Notes: generated by a model from the letters alone, not told the origin. 64,000 bases of DNA from G965276765 sp965276825 (GCA_965276825.1 OZ255630.1:2542001-2606000); one strand, 5' to 3'. Positions 52,493 through 61,101 are shown, numbered from the stretch's first letter. Program-made: numbers and translations.

Positions 52493-53478
52493 CAGTCGCG
52501 GAGCTCCTTGCCGGTCAGGTTGATGAAGACGGTCTCGAGGGTCGGCGGGGCGACCGACAGGTCGGCGACGTCGAAGCCGCCCCGGTCGGCGGCGGCGATC
52601 ACCCGGGGCAGGATGCCCGCTCCCCCGGCGACGTGCAGCTCGGCGCCCCCGTCGATCTGGCGCGCCCTCGTGGCCCCGTCGACCTCCCGCTCGAGCACCC
52701 CGGGGAGGTCGTTCACCTCCCCGTTGACCTTGACGGTGACGATGGTGTCGGCGTCGATCGACGCCCTGAGGGCGGCCGGGGTGTCGAGGGCGAGGATCCG
52801 ACCGTGGTCCATGATCGCCACCCGGTCGCAGAGCTGGTCGGCCTCCTCCATGTAGTGGGTGGTGAGCAGGATGGTCTGCCCGTCCGCGTTGAGCTCGCCC
52901 AGCACCTCCCAGAGCGACAACCGGCTCTGCGGATCGAGGCCCGCGGTCGGCTCGTCGAGGAAGAGCACGGCGGGCCGGTGGAGGATCGACCTGGCCACCA
53001 TGAGGCGCTGGGCCATCCCGCCGGACAGGGCGTAGACCGATGCGTGGCCCCACTTGGCCAGCTGGAAGCGCTCGAGCAGCCCGTCGGACCTGGCCCTGCT
53101 CTCCTTGGCGCCGAGGCCGAAGAGCCGCCCGTGGAAGTACAGGTTCTCCCAGCAGGTGAGCGAGCGGTCGAGGGTGTTCTGCTGGGAGACGCCGCCGATG
53201 AGCTGCTTGACCAGGGCCGGGTGGGCCACGACGTCGACGCCCCCGACGAAGGCATGGCCCGACGTCGGCACGACCCGGGTGGTGAGCATCCCGGCCGTCG
53301 TGGTCTTGCCTGCGCCGTTGGGGCCGAGCAGGCCGAAGACCTCCCCCGATCCCACGGCGAGATCGAGCTGGTCGACCGCCGGCGCGTCCGTCCCCGCGTA
53401 GGTCTTGGTCAGCCCGACGGTGCGGATGACCTCGTGGCGCGACGCCGCCTCCGACGGGCTCGGCTGGGTCAGAGTCAC
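52492..53478 (-). CDS. ABC transporter ATP-binding protein (DrrA-like)
   Basis: ATPase of the exporter, 328 aa: Walker A GLLGPNGAGKTTTAGMLT, Q-loop VSQQNTL, signature YALSGGMAQRLMVARS, Walker B AVLFLDEPTAGLDPQSR, and H-loop LLTTHYMEEADQ. The C-terminal extension (PPTLETVFINLTGKELRD) is typical of DrrA/antibiotic-exporter ATPases. Start GTG at 53478 (MTLTQPSPSEAASRH); earlier in-frame sequence lacks similarity. A pair of drug or lipid export genes; substrate unknown. Confidence 0.93.
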   Translation of the reverse strand: MTLTQPSPSEAASRHEVIRTVGLTKTYAGTDAPAVDQLDLAVGSGEVFGLLGPNGAGKTTTAGMLTTRVVPTSGHAFVGGVDVVAHPALVKQLIGGVSQQNTLDRSLTCWENLYFHGRLFGLGAKESRARSDGLLERFQLAKWGHASVYALSGGMAQRLMVARSILHRPAVLFLDEPTAGLDPQSRLSLWEVLGELNADGQTILLTTHYMEEADQLCDRVAIMDHGRILALDTPAALRASIDADTIVTVKVNGEVNDLPGVLEREVDGATRARQIDGGAELHVAGGAGILPRVIAAADRGGFDVADLSVAPPTLETVFINLTGKELRD

Positions 53479-53635
53479 GGTGCACCTTCCGTTCTGATCG
53501 GCCACCACGCGCTCCCCGCGTGGCCTGCATATTCTTCGATCGGAACCCGTTTGGCCAAGCCGACTGCCCGGAGGGACGTCCGGCGGGAGTGCCGAGGCGG
53601 CATCTACGGGTCGGACGGCAGGACGTGGACCACCG

Positions 53636-54004
53636 TCAGCGGATCTGGCGCACCCCGTCGGCGTCGCCCCAGGCCGCGTCGGCGGTCCATGCATCCACGT
53701 GCATCCGGTGGGCCAGCGCCAGGCAGAGGCGGTCGGCCAGGGAGAGCCGCTCGCCCCTCCTCCATCGACGGGCGGCCCATTCGCCGTCGTCCCCGGTGAC
53801 CGGCTCGACCTGGAGCCCGTAACCCTGGAGCAGGGCCCGGGCCAGCCCCCAGTCGCGGCCCGCCGCCATCACCTTCTGCGCGACCTCGGCCCAGTTGGCG
53901 GCCCCGCAGCTCGCGCCACCGTCCAGGCGGGACTCGACGATCTCGGCGCCGTCCTCGCCCTGCAGGAAGGCCAGGACGGCCGAGGCGTCGAGGACGGCGG
54001 TCAA
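53636..54004 (-). CDS. PIN-domain toxin (VapC-like)
   Basis: 122-aa ribonuclease-type toxin: MTAVLDASAVLAFLQGEDGA with the first Asp, Glu in CGAANWAEVAQKVMAAGRDW, and Asp in RLSLADRLCLALAHRM and DAWTADAAWGDADGVRQI. The TTG start (54004) overlaps the antitoxin stop by four bases (TTGA). Independent of the vapBC pair at 43 kb. Confidence 0.88.
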   Translation of the reverse strand: MTAVLDASAVLAFLQGEDGAEIVESRLDGGASCGAANWAEVAQKVMAAGRDWGLARALLQGYGLQVEPVTGDDGEWAARRWRRGERLSLADRLCLALAHRMHVDAWTADAAWGDADGVRQIR

Positions 54005-54246
54005 CCTGCGTCCTCCGCCGCGGCGGTCGCTCGCCGGTCGGCGAGCAGCTCGCCGACGAGGTCGAGGCCGGCCAGATCGTCTCGGACGCGCTCCCGCAGC
54101 TGCTGGCGGGTGAGCAGGACGATGCCGCTGGGGGTGTCGAGCACGACGAGCGGGGTTCCGGCCGCCAGACCACTCCGCTCCCGCAACTCGGCCGGGATGA
54201 CGAGCCGGCCCCGGTCTCCCATCACGACCGTGTAGGTCCCACTCAC
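54001..54246 (-). CDS. AbrB/VapB-type antitoxin
   Basis: 81-aa antitoxin with an AbrB fold (YTVVMGDRGRLVIPAELRER, SGLAAGTPLVVLDTPSGIVL) and a helical tail (QQLRERVRDDLAGLDLVGEL). Starts with GTG at 54246. Forms an operon with the PIN toxin. No palindrome was recognised in the 82 bases upstream. Confidence 0.85.
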   Translation of the reverse strand: MSGTYTVVMGDRGRLVIPAELRERSGLAAGTPLVVLDTPSGIVLLTRQQLRERVRDDLAGLDLVGELLADRRATAAAEDAG

Positions 54247-54328
54247 GACCTCACCGTACCACTGGGAGAGCCGGTGTGGGCCAGAACGTCGGCGCCGCCG
54301 AGCCTCGCCGGTCGGCGAGCCGTCCCCC

Positions 54329-55936
54329 TCAGGGGCCGGTCGTGGTGAGGAAGCTGGTCAACGCCGAGGCCAGGCGGCCGGCGGCCTGCTGGCGCCACGA
54401 CGGGCTGGTGACCAGGGCGGCGTCGGTGGCGTCGCGCAGGTTGGCGCACTCGATGAGGACCTTGGGCACGGTGGAGAGGTTGAGGCCGCCGAGGTCGTTG
54501 CGGACCTGGAGGCCGCCGACGCCGTCATAGGTGGACGCCTCGATGAGCTGTTGGAAGCGGTTGCGCACGATGGTGCCCAGCCGGTCCGACGGCGGGACCA
54601 CGGCGTTGTTGTAGCCGGGGAACAAGGCGGGCTCGAGGACGGCGAAGCCCCGCCCGCCCGCAGGGCCGCCGTCCGCATGGATGGAGACGGCGGCGTCGGA
54701 GCGGCCCCGGTTTCCGATCGCCGCCCGCTGGTCCACGCACGGCCCGACCCCGACGTCGGAGTGACGGGTGAGCAGCACCGTCGCGCCCTGGGCTCGCAGG
54801 GCCCGGGCCAGGCGGCCGGCCACATCGAAGTTGAACGACGCCTCGGTGTAGCCGGCATCGGTCTCGGCGCCGGTGGTGTCGCAGGCCTTGGCCATGCCGG
54901 GCCCGGAAGGGACCAGGTGGTTGATGTAGGAGGGGTCGGCGCCGTTGCCGCCGTTGTGTCCCGGATCGATGGTCACGACCTGCCCGACGAGGCTGTCGCC
55001 GGTGCTCGGGACCGGCGTGGTCGCGATCGTCCTGGCGTCGCCGAACGCCTCGACGGCGCCGTCGGCGAAGAGGAGCGAGTAGCCCCTGCCGTCCGTGGTC
55101 CGCACCAGGCTGACGGCCGGCGAGCCGGTCCCGGTCCCCGAGCCGTACACGGTGGCGGCGCCGCGGCCCCAGACCCGGCCGTCGCGACCGAGCAGCCAGT
55201 ACCCCTTCCCGCTGGGCGTGGCGGCCATGGCGACCATCGGCGCAGCCCGGTCCCTGCCGACGGCTGAGCCGTGGGAACGGGCCGAGCCGAAGCCGATGAC
55301 CCGCCCGGCCCGGGTGACGAGCCAGTAGCCGCGCCCGTCCGGCGCAGCGACGATCCCGACGACGGGGGAGGTGACCCGCATGGTGGCCGCCGACCCGTAG
55401 GAGCCGGCGTGCCCGAATGCGTAGACCGATCCGTCGCGGCCGACCAGCCAGTAGCCGAGGCCACGCGGCGTCGAGGCCATGGCGACGACCGGCTGGGCGA
55501 GCGCCCGACCTCGCGTCGAGCCGTACCGGCCTGCGGAGCCGTGACGCGTGACGGAGCCGTCGGCGCCGAGGAGCCAGTACCCCCGGCCGCTCGGCGTGGC
55601 CACGATGTCGATCACCGGCTGGGCCAGACGGCCGGTCACGACCCGCAGGTGGGGGGCTGCGCCCTCGGCGGCCACGGCGCCGTTGGTGTCGGCGATCCAC
55701 AGGCCGCTGCGGACCGCGGCCCCGGCCACCGGGACCCCTGCGGTTGCGGCTGTGGTGGTGCGGCGCGCCTCGCCACTCGATGACGAAGGACGCGAGACCA
55801 CGGCGCGGACCGGAGGAACGTGGCCTCCCGGGTGGGGGCCGGCCCCTGCCGCCCAGGCGCCCTGCGTGGCGATCAGGCCGAGCCCCGTGACGGCGAGCAC
55901 GGCAGCAGCACTCACGATCCCGCGGCGGCGGAGCAT
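54329..55936 (-). CDS. Secreted N-acetylmuramoyl-L-alanine amidase with GYWL-repeat propeller-like domain
   Basis: 535-aa exported cell-wall hydrolase. Signal peptide (residues 8-30, VSAAAVLAVTGLGLIATQGA). Residues about 75-310 contain at least five repeats of the type GRGYWLLGADGSVTRHGSAG / GLGYWLVGRDGSVYAFGHAG, each about 45 residues, likely a beta-propeller. The C-terminal Amidase_3 domain has the zinc ligands His in VVTIDPGHNGGNG, Glu in DAGYTEASFNFDVAGRLARA and His in AAVSIHADGGPAG, and the catalytic Glu in TVPKVLIECANLRDA. It cleaves the amide between MurNAc and L-Ala; the repeats may bind wall polymers (inference). Confidence 0.88.
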   Translation of the reverse strand: MLRRRGIVSAAAVLAVTGLGLIATQGAWAAGAGPHPGGHVPPVRAVVSRPSSSSGEARRTTTAATAGVPVAGAAVRSGLWIADTNGAVAAEGAAPHLRVVTGRLAQPVIDIVATPSGRGYWLLGADGSVTRHGSAGRYGSTRGRALAQPVVAMASTPRGLGYWLVGRDGSVYAFGHAGSYGSAATMRVTSPVVGIVAAPDGRGYWLVTRAGRVIGFGSARSHGSAVGRDRAAPMVAMAATPSGKGYWLLGRDGRVWGRGAATVYGSGTGTGSPAVSLVRTTDGRGYSLLFADGAVEAFGDARTIATTPVPSTGDSLVGQVVTIDPGHNGGNGADPSYINHLVPSGPGMAKACDTTGAETDAGYTEASFNFDVAGRLARALRAQGATVLLTRHSDVGVGPCVDQRAAIGNRGRSDAAVSIHADGGPAGGRGFAVLEPALFPGYNNAVVPPSDRLGTIVRNRFQQLIEASTYDGVGGLQVRNDLGGLNLSTVPKVLIECANLRDATDAALVTSPSWRQQAAGRLASALTSFLTTTGP

Positions 55937-55945
55937 GGCCGGACT

Positions 55946-56470
55946 CTACGCCGCGGGCCTCCTCGGCCGAGCAGGGGGGAATGTCTGGCGGACGGCTTCG
56001 GCGAAGCGCGGGTGGCACCGCGACACGGTCACGAACCTGCCTCGCCGGTCGAGCGACAGCCCGACCCAGTTGCGCTGGTAGGCCCGGGCGCCGACCGTGA
56101 AGCCGATCACCGCCACCACGTAGCCGACGAGCTCGACGAGCGGGTGGCCGAGCACCGACGCCACGATCCCGGTGACCAGGCCGGCGAACAGCACCGTCGC
56201 CGAGCCGACCTGCCAGACGCGGTAGCGGCGGAAGGCCGTGGCCGACACCGGCAGGCGGACCTGGCGACGACGGTGGCGCCCGGTCTTGGCGAAGAGAAAC
56301 GACCACACCGTCCACAGTTGCAGCCACCGCAGGAGCAGGGGCACGTACTCGGCGGCCACCTTCATCCGGATCTCGGTGGGCTCGCCCGTCTTGGCGCAGA
56401 TCCCGGGCAGCGCGTCGAAGGCGTCCACACGAATCCGGGCGGTGGCCATGGGCGCAGTGGTGGTGGCCAT
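55946..56470 (-). CDS. Hypothetical membrane protein
   Basis: 174 aa, not recognised. The N-terminal soluble part (RIRVDAFDALPGICAKTGEP) contains one Cys in a loop-like PGICAKTGEPTE, a sequence seen at the start of small zinc-ribbon-type membrane proteins, but only one Cys is present. Two transmembrane helices follow (VGSATVLFAGLVTGIVASVL, VELVGYVVAVIGFTVGARAY). A direct duplication of GTGGCCATGGGCGCAGTG at the 5' end gives two possible ATG starts (56470 and 56449). It lies 9 bases upstream of the amidase start, so the two may be one operon. Confidence 0.55.
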   Translation of the reverse strand: MATTTAPMATARIRVDAFDALPGICAKTGEPTEIRMKVAAEYVPLLLRWLQLWTVWSFLFAKTGRHRRRQVRLPVSATAFRRYRVWQVGSATVLFAGLVTGIVASVLGHPLVELVGYVVAVIGFTVGARAYQRNWVGLSLDRRGRFVTVSRCHPRFAEAVRQTFPPARPRRPAA

Positions 56471-56882
56471 GGGCGCAGTGTACGAACGCCCTCCGTCTCA
56501 ACGCCCACATCCGGTCGGACCGGCGAAATGGGGCCTCTGTGCCCTTCGCCGGAAAGGCGCGCTACCAAGGTGGGGCGGGCGTTGACGACGTTGCCTGACG
56601 GTGGCATGCTGCGTCGGCAAAGGCGCAGTAAGCGGACGTACTGCGCGAACCGGAGAGGTACCCCATGGTCGGAGGGGCGACGGCGTCACCTCTGTCGTCG
56701 GAGACGGGATGCCGCCCAGGGAACCATCGGCCCAGGGAGCATCGGTTGCGAGCGTCGACCGGCGCCGGGGGACGTCTTCAGGTTGGCTGCGGCGCGCCCC
56801 CGGCAGGAGCGCCCGCTACCGGGGGGTGGACAGGCGCCGCGCCGACTAGCATGGCGATGACGCCCACGGTCGGGTCACCACC
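56471..56882. other. Divergent intergenic region without recognised gene
   Basis: About 410 bases between the hypothetical membrane gene and the sensor kinase gene. Short frames are open on both strands but none is convincing. The promoters of both flanking genes should be here; no good -35/-10 pair was found by eye. Confidence 0.4.
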
Positions 56883-57920
56883 GTGGTCGCCCTGGTCCTG
56901 ACCGTCGGCGGATGCGTTGCGCTGACCCAGTCGTCGCTCGTCAGCGCGCCGGTGGCCGCTCGCTTCGGGGGCCTCCTGGCGACGTTCACCGTGGCGCTGG
57001 CCGGGGTGGCCGCCGTCCAGATGGTCCTTCGCTGGCGCCTGTCGGGGGAGTCCCGGGCGGCGGCTCTGGGATTCGCGGTGTTCCTGTTGTTCGCCGCCCG
57101 CCCGGCCGCCGGCGACGTCGCCCGTGCCCTCACCGGGGGCGGTGTGCTCCCGGTGGGCGCCCAGAGCACCATGGTGATCGCCGGGCTGGCGCTCCTGGCC
57201 GCCCAGACCCGGCGCCCGGCCGTCGATACCGGATGGGGCCTCGGTGGGCCCCTGGTGGCCGTGGTGGTGTCGGTGGCGGGGGTCGGCACCGCCCTCCAGC
57301 ACTTGGGGGTCTGGGACCGTTGGTGGGCCGGCGCCCTCGGACTGACCTCGACCGGCCAACGTCAATCGATCTGGGCGCCCCTGACGTTGGCCGCGCTCAC
57401 CCTGCTGGTGGCGTTCCCGTTCCTCCTGGTCCGCACCGAGCACCGCCGGAGCCGGGTCGATCCGCCGGTGGGCTTGGCGCTGCTGGCGTCGAGCGGCGCC
57501 ACCGCCGCTCACGCCCTGGGTGGTTCGATCAGCCACGCCGCGGTCCTCTCCGACTGGTTGATGGCGGTCGGAGCGCTGCTGTTGGTGGGGGGCACCCTGC
57601 GCGCCTTGGTCTCGGAGCACGCAGACCAACGCGCCCGCCTGTTCTCCTCCGAGCTGTCGGAGTCGGCGTTGCGGGCCTGGCAGAGGGTGGCCGACGACGC
57701 GCAGCGCACCCACGCGCACCAGGCCCGCAACGTGGTCCTGGCGGTGAGGAGTGCCGTGTTTGCCCGGGAGCGACGGCCGGCGTCGCTGACCGATGACGAC
57801 CGTGCCGTCCTGGCCGACATCCTCCGCCGCGGTCTGCAGGAGCTGGGCGAGATCGTGACCGTCGTTCCCGTGGCCAAGTGTGGCTGGGCTACCACCTCGC
57901 CGACGTCGGAGGGTCACTGA
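56883..57920 (+). pseudogene. Sensor histidine kinase, membrane part (frame disrupted before the ATPase domain)
   Basis: N-terminal part of a kinase-like protein, about 330 protein-like residues. At least seven hydrophobic segments (MVALVLTVGGCVALTQ, FGGLLATFTVALAGVAAVQM, GPLVAVVVSVAGVGTALQHL, LTLAALTLLVAFPFLLV) are followed by a helical dimerisation-type region with THAHQARNVVLAVRSAV, where the His could be the phospho-site. Coding similarity leaves this frame near 57873 (ELGEIVTVVPVA) and continues in the next as VWLGYHLADVGGSLSRWARS. Adding one base near GCCAAG at 57873-57878 would join them, so the gene is probably broken or carries a one-base error. GTG start at 56883. Confidence 0.7.
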
Positions 57921-58720
57921 GTCGTTGGGCACGTTCGGCGGACCTCGAGCTGGTGCTCGCCTTCCCCCCCGATCTCGAGGTGCAGGGCGATCCCGGGCCG
58001 ACCACCGAAGCCCTCCGTCGGTTGTCCAGGCTGGTCGGGGCGGAGGGGCACGCCGCCGTGATCGCGGCGACCAGGTCGGACGCGCAGATCAGGATCACCG
58101 TTAGGCAGGCTGACCCTCCCGGCGACACCGGCCGACACGACCGCCATCCGAACGCACAGAACGATCCGATGGCGGAGCTGGTGGCCGGAGAGCTGCTCGC
58201 CGCCCAGGGGGGTCGGTTGGACGTCGCTTCGGCGGACGACCGACGCCTGGCCTTCGTGGTGTGGCTGCCGGCGGTCTCGTCGGCACCGGACGGCTCGGAG
58301 CCGGTGGCGTCAGCCGCCGCTGATCTGGGCGGCGCAGAGCTCGTCGACGAGGGCGATCACCGCTCCCAGGTCGTCCACCTCCACCGTTCCGACGGGCAGA
58401 GCGGCGACGGGGGCCTGCTCCGGTGGTCCCGGTACCGTCACCACGACATCGGCCAGCGCGGTCCCGGCCACGTCTGCGGTGACCACGGCCAGGTCGAAGT
58501 GCGAGAGGCCGCCAGCGGCCGGCTCGCGGAGGTCTATCGTCGCCTCATCGTGCGGGCGCCGCTCCACCTCCACGCCGGGACGCGAGACCAGCCGGGCGAT
58601 CACCTCGGCCAGGAGCGACGGCGACACGCAGATGAGCACCTGCAGGGGGCCGCGCGCGCTCACCCGATCATTGAAGTCCACGGCACGGGTCCGAGCATCC
58701 CCTCTTTGAATGATGTCTGA
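57878..58720 (+). pseudogene. Sensor histidine kinase, C-terminal ATPase part in a shifted frame
   Basis: Continuation of the kinase. LAFPPDLEVQGDPGPTTEAL, RRLSRLVGAEGHAAVIAATR and AELVAGELLAAQGGRLDVAS, then RRLAFVVWLPA look like a degenerate HATPase domain (N-box region and G-loop). It could be translated separately from GTG at 57878, overlapping the upstream frame by 43 bases. Protein-like sequence ends about 58310. The rest of the open frame, to 58720, is rich in His/Arg/Gln and is the antisense shadow of the minus-strand gene at 58310-58681, so the true stop may also have been lost. Confidence 0.55.
58310..58681 (-). CDS. Hypothetical protein between kinase and response regulator
   Basis: About 123 aa, not recognised but protein-like: LQVLICVSPSLLAEVIARLV, then SHFDLAVVTADVAGTALADV, VVTVPGPPEQAPVAALPVGT and VEVDDLGAVIALVDELCAAQ. 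The alternation of hydrophobic strands and helices, with a strand ending in FDLAVV, resembles a receiver-like or Rossmann-type fold without the phosphorylation residues. GTG starts at 58681 or 58663. It runs opposite to the kinase and regulator and overlaps the run-on end of the kinase frame. Confidence 0.6.
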   Translation of the reverse strand: MDFNDRVSARGPLQVLICVSPSLLAEVIARLVSRPGVEVERRPHDEATIDLREPAAGGLSHFDLAVVTADVAGTALADVVVTVPGPPEQAPVAALPVGTVEVDDLGAVIALVDELCAAQISGG

Positions 58721-59414
58721 TCCTTCCCTCCGGGTTCTGCTGATCGAGGACCACGCGGTGCTCGCCCAGGGGCTGCGCCTGGTGCTGGTCCAGGAGGGCC
58801 ATCGGGTGCACCTCGTGGGCGGCGACCACGGGGCCGAGGTCATCCTGGCGGAAGCGGCCGAGCTCGCTCCCCACGTGGTCCTGCTCGACCTGCACCTGGG
58901 GAACCCGATCGGCGACACCACCTCGCTCATCGAGCCTCTGCGCCGGGAGGGCGCGGCGGTCATCGTCCTGACCGGGGAGACCGACCCGGCCCAGTTGGGC
59001 GGCTGCCTCGAGGCCGGGGCGGCGGGCGTGGTCCTCAAGACCGAGCCGTTGGAGCGCATCGTCGGCTTGGTGCCGGTGGCCGCCGCCGGTGGCGCGGTGA
59101 TGCCCCCGACCCTCCGATCCGTCCTCCTGACGGCGGCCCAGGACGCCCGCTCGCGTCAGCGGCAGCGGATGGCGCCCTTCGACGCCCTGTCACGGAGGGA
59201 AGCCGAGGTGCTCGAGGCGCTCACTCGTGGGCGTTCGGCCGAGCAGGTGGCCGAGGCCTCCTACGTCTCGATTGCCACCGTCCGCTCCCACATCAGCTCC
59301 ATCCTCCGCAAGCTCCGGGTCAGCTCCCAGCTGCAGGCCGTCGCCCTGGCGCGGGATGTTGCGTGGACCGCCGATGGCCGCCCGGCCGGAGGGCGACACC
59401 CCCAGACGTCCTGA
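58710..59414 (+). CDS. LuxR/NarL-family response regulator
   Basis: 234 aa. Receiver domain: acidic pair in RVLLIEDHAVLAQGLRLVLV, phospho-acceptor Asp60 in HVVLLDLHLGNPIGD, Thr in VIVLTGETDPAQL and Lys in AAGVVLKTEPLERI. C-terminal LuxR helix-turn-helix: FDALSRREAEVLEALTRGRS, AEQVAEASYVSIATVRSHIS, SILRKLRVSSQLQAVALA. Probably the partner of the kinase upstream. Its targets are not evident; the secreted-protein/peptidase pair immediately downstream is a candidate. Confidence 0.92.
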   Translation: MMSDPSLRVLLIEDHAVLAQGLRLVLVQEGHRVHLVGGDHGAEVILAEAAELAPHVVLLDLHLGNPIGDTTSLIEPLRREGAAVIVLTGETDPAQLGGCLEAGAAGVVLKTEPLERIVGLVPVAAAGGAVMPPTLRSVLLTAAQDARSRQRQRMAPFDALSRREAEVLEALTRGRSAEQVAEASYVSIATVRSHISSILRKLRVSSQLQAVALARDVAWTADGRPAGGRHPQTS

Positions 59415-59693
59415 GGTCCGGCGGCCAGCCACGGCCCGGCTCCCCCGCCGATCCGGCCTACCGGAATCCTTCAAAGTGAGGATGTGGCCGCCGGCCTTCC
59501 CCGCTTGAGTGGTGTCTGGGTACGGAGCACGTACTCGAAGAGCGGAGTGTCGATCCGCCGGCCTTATGTGGTCGCCTTGGCCGGCGGGGAGCGAGTGGCG
59601 AAACCGACGCGTTGCTGTATCCGGACCACCCTCCCTGGGTTGGCGAGGCGCCAGGCAGCCCACGTCGGGCTCGACTCCAAAAGGAAAAATACC

Positions 59694-60263
59694 ATGAACA
59701 TCAAGCACGCCATCCTCCCGCTGGTGGCCACCGGCGGCATCGCCGCCGCCCTCTTCGGCGGCACCGCCGTGTCCACCGCCTTCACCTCCAACACGCAAGG
59801 CACCATGGGAGCAGGGGCCGCCAAGGTCGCCGCGAGCCTGTCGCCCTCGGACTTCTCCGTGAGTGGTCTGACGCCAGGTGGTCCCGCTGTGCACGCTTCG
59901 ACGACGTACACGAACTCCAGCAACACGCCGGTTGACCTCTATCTCACCAACGTGCACTATTCGTCGACCAAGGGGACCAACGGCTCCAGCGCTCCCGCCA
60001 GCGAGTTGAACATCGACATCACCGTCCCGGTCCTCAACAACGCCGTGCTCTACAACGGGCCTGTGTCTGCGCTGGTCGGCCATGACACCAAGCTTCTGAC
60101 TGGTGCTGGTCCTGGCGCCCCGATCGACGTGGCCTTCTCTCTGGCCCAGACCGCCGGGAATGAGTGGAACGGCGCGACTGCCACGATCCCTTACACCCTC
60201 CACACGCAGGATAGCTCCGGCACCGATGCCAGCGGCATGGCCGGCAGCACCACAAACCCGTAG
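59694..60263 (+). CDS. TasA/camelysin-like secreted protein
   Basis: 189 aa. The N-terminus MNIKHAILPLVATGGIAAAL, then FGGTAVSTAFTSNTQGTMGA, matches the signal region of TasA/CalY (camelysin) proteins, in which a hydrophobic stretch is followed by a G-T-x-A-x-F/T-S-D/N-T-type sequence processed by a SipW peptidase. The remaining beta-rich part (TTYTNSSNTPVDLYLTNVHY, ELNIDITVPVLNNAVLYNGP) fits a fibre-forming or surface protein. An AAGGAAA lies nine bases before the ATG. The SipW-type peptidase gene follows, supporting the assignment. The 279 bases upstream hold no gene. Confidence 0.72.
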   Translation: MNIKHAILPLVATGGIAAALFGGTAVSTAFTSNTQGTMGAGAAKVAASLSPSDFSVSGLTPGGPAVHASTTYTNSSNTPVDLYLTNVHYSSTKGTNGSSAPASELNIDITVPVLNNAVLYNGPVSALVGHDTKLLTGAGPGAPIDVAFSLAQTAGNEWNGATATIPYTLHTQDSSGTDASGMAGSTTNP

Positions 60264-60285
60264 TCTCGAAGACAAGAAGTCCAGA

Positions 60286-60313
60286 GGGCGGGGCTGCTTT
60301 GGCTGCCCCGCCT
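60286..60313 (+). terminator. Hairpin between secreted-protein and signal-peptidase genes
   Basis: GGCGGGGC (60287-60294) pairs with GCCCCGCC (60305-60312) across a 10-base loop, extendable by a G-U pair and followed by TTT. The stem lies 23 bases after the secreted-protein stop and 20 before the peptidase start. It looks like a partial terminator or processing site that would lower peptidase expression relative to its abundant substrate; that role is inference. Confidence 0.65.
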
Positions 60314-60333
60314 TTCGGCGTCCAGGAGACATC

Positions 60334-61101
60334 ATGCGCAAGTTGCTACTCTTCCCGCTCTTTCTCGCTGTTGGCCTGGCCACGTGGGTGACGCTCTTCA
60401 CCAACCACGCCTACATCACCACGCCCTCGATGTACCCGACGATTCCACCGGGGTCCATGGTCCTCATTCAAAAGGAATCCAGCTATCATGTGGGGGACGT
60501 GATCGAGTTCCACGGAGATGGCCTCGACTATCTCCACCGAATCATCAAGATCGGTCCAACCGGCGACATCACCACCAAAGGCGACAGCCCCCAGAACGTC
60601 CCTGACGTATTCGTACCTCCTACGACCAAGAGCGTCGTGATGGGCAAGGTCGTCTTCGCTCCACAATGGCTGGGGTTCCCCGAGCTGATCGCCCACCACC
60701 CGTCCTACGGCCTCTCGTGGCTCCGGGCCGAGCTCGGCGTCAGGGGCAAGGTGATCGTCGTGCTCGCCGCCGCACTGCTGGCCTGGCTGCTCTACGGGCC
60801 GGGACGCCGCCGCAAGCCCGCCCGAGAGGTCGACGTCGCTGCACCGGACATCGACCTGAGGTCCGCCGAGGTCGACGGGAGCGCCGCAACCGTCCACGCC
60901 ACTGCGCCGGAGATCGACCCGGCGCCGGCCGAGGTCCACCCCCGCGCCGTCGCCGCCGAGCAGCCGTCGAGGAACGCACGGACATCGGTCCGCCGACCGG
61001 CCGGGCGGCCAGGCCGGCACTGGTCCTCGCCAACGGCGATGGAGCTCTCGGCTGCCGCGGCCCAGGATCAGCCGGTCAGCGGCAGCGTTCCGGGCGTCTG
61101 A
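60334..61101 (+). CDS. Signal peptidase I, SipW/archaeal-type (S26B)
   Basis: 255 aa membrane protease. N-terminal transmembrane helix (KLLLFPLFLAVGLATWVTLF), catalytic Ser in ITTPSMYPTIPPGSMVLIQK, and a His in the second motif (DYLHRIIKIG) where the classical bacterial enzyme has Lys, which defines the SipW/ER type. GDSPQNVPDVFVPPT is the third box, and a second helix (VIVVLAAALLAWLLYGPGRR) precedes a charged, low-complexity C-terminal tail of about 90 residues. AGGAG before the ATG at 60334 fixes the start. It likely processes the preceding TasA-like protein. Confidence 0.85.
   Translation: MRKLLLFPLFLAVGLATWVTLFTNHAYITTPSMYPTIPPGSMVLIQKESSYHVGDVIEFHGDGLDYLHRIIKIGPTGDITTKGDSPQNVPDVFVPPTTKSVVMGKVVFAPQWLGFPELIAHHPSYGLSWLRAELGVRGKVIVVLAAALLAWLLYGPGRRRKPAREVDVAAPDIDLRSAEVDGSAATVHATAPEIDPAPAEVHPRAVAAEQPSRNARTSVRRPAGRPGRHWSSPTAMELSAAAAQDQPVSGSVPGV

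Noticed and set aside
58322..58720. C-terminal 130 residues of the kinase's second frame
   Set aside because: His/Arg/Gln-rich shadow of the opposite-strand gene, with no similarity to kinase C-termini.
59415..59693. Riboswitch (c-di-GMP or c-di-AMP type) upstream of the TasA-like gene
   Set aside because: I compared the leader with the conserved cores of these classes and found no matching motif series.
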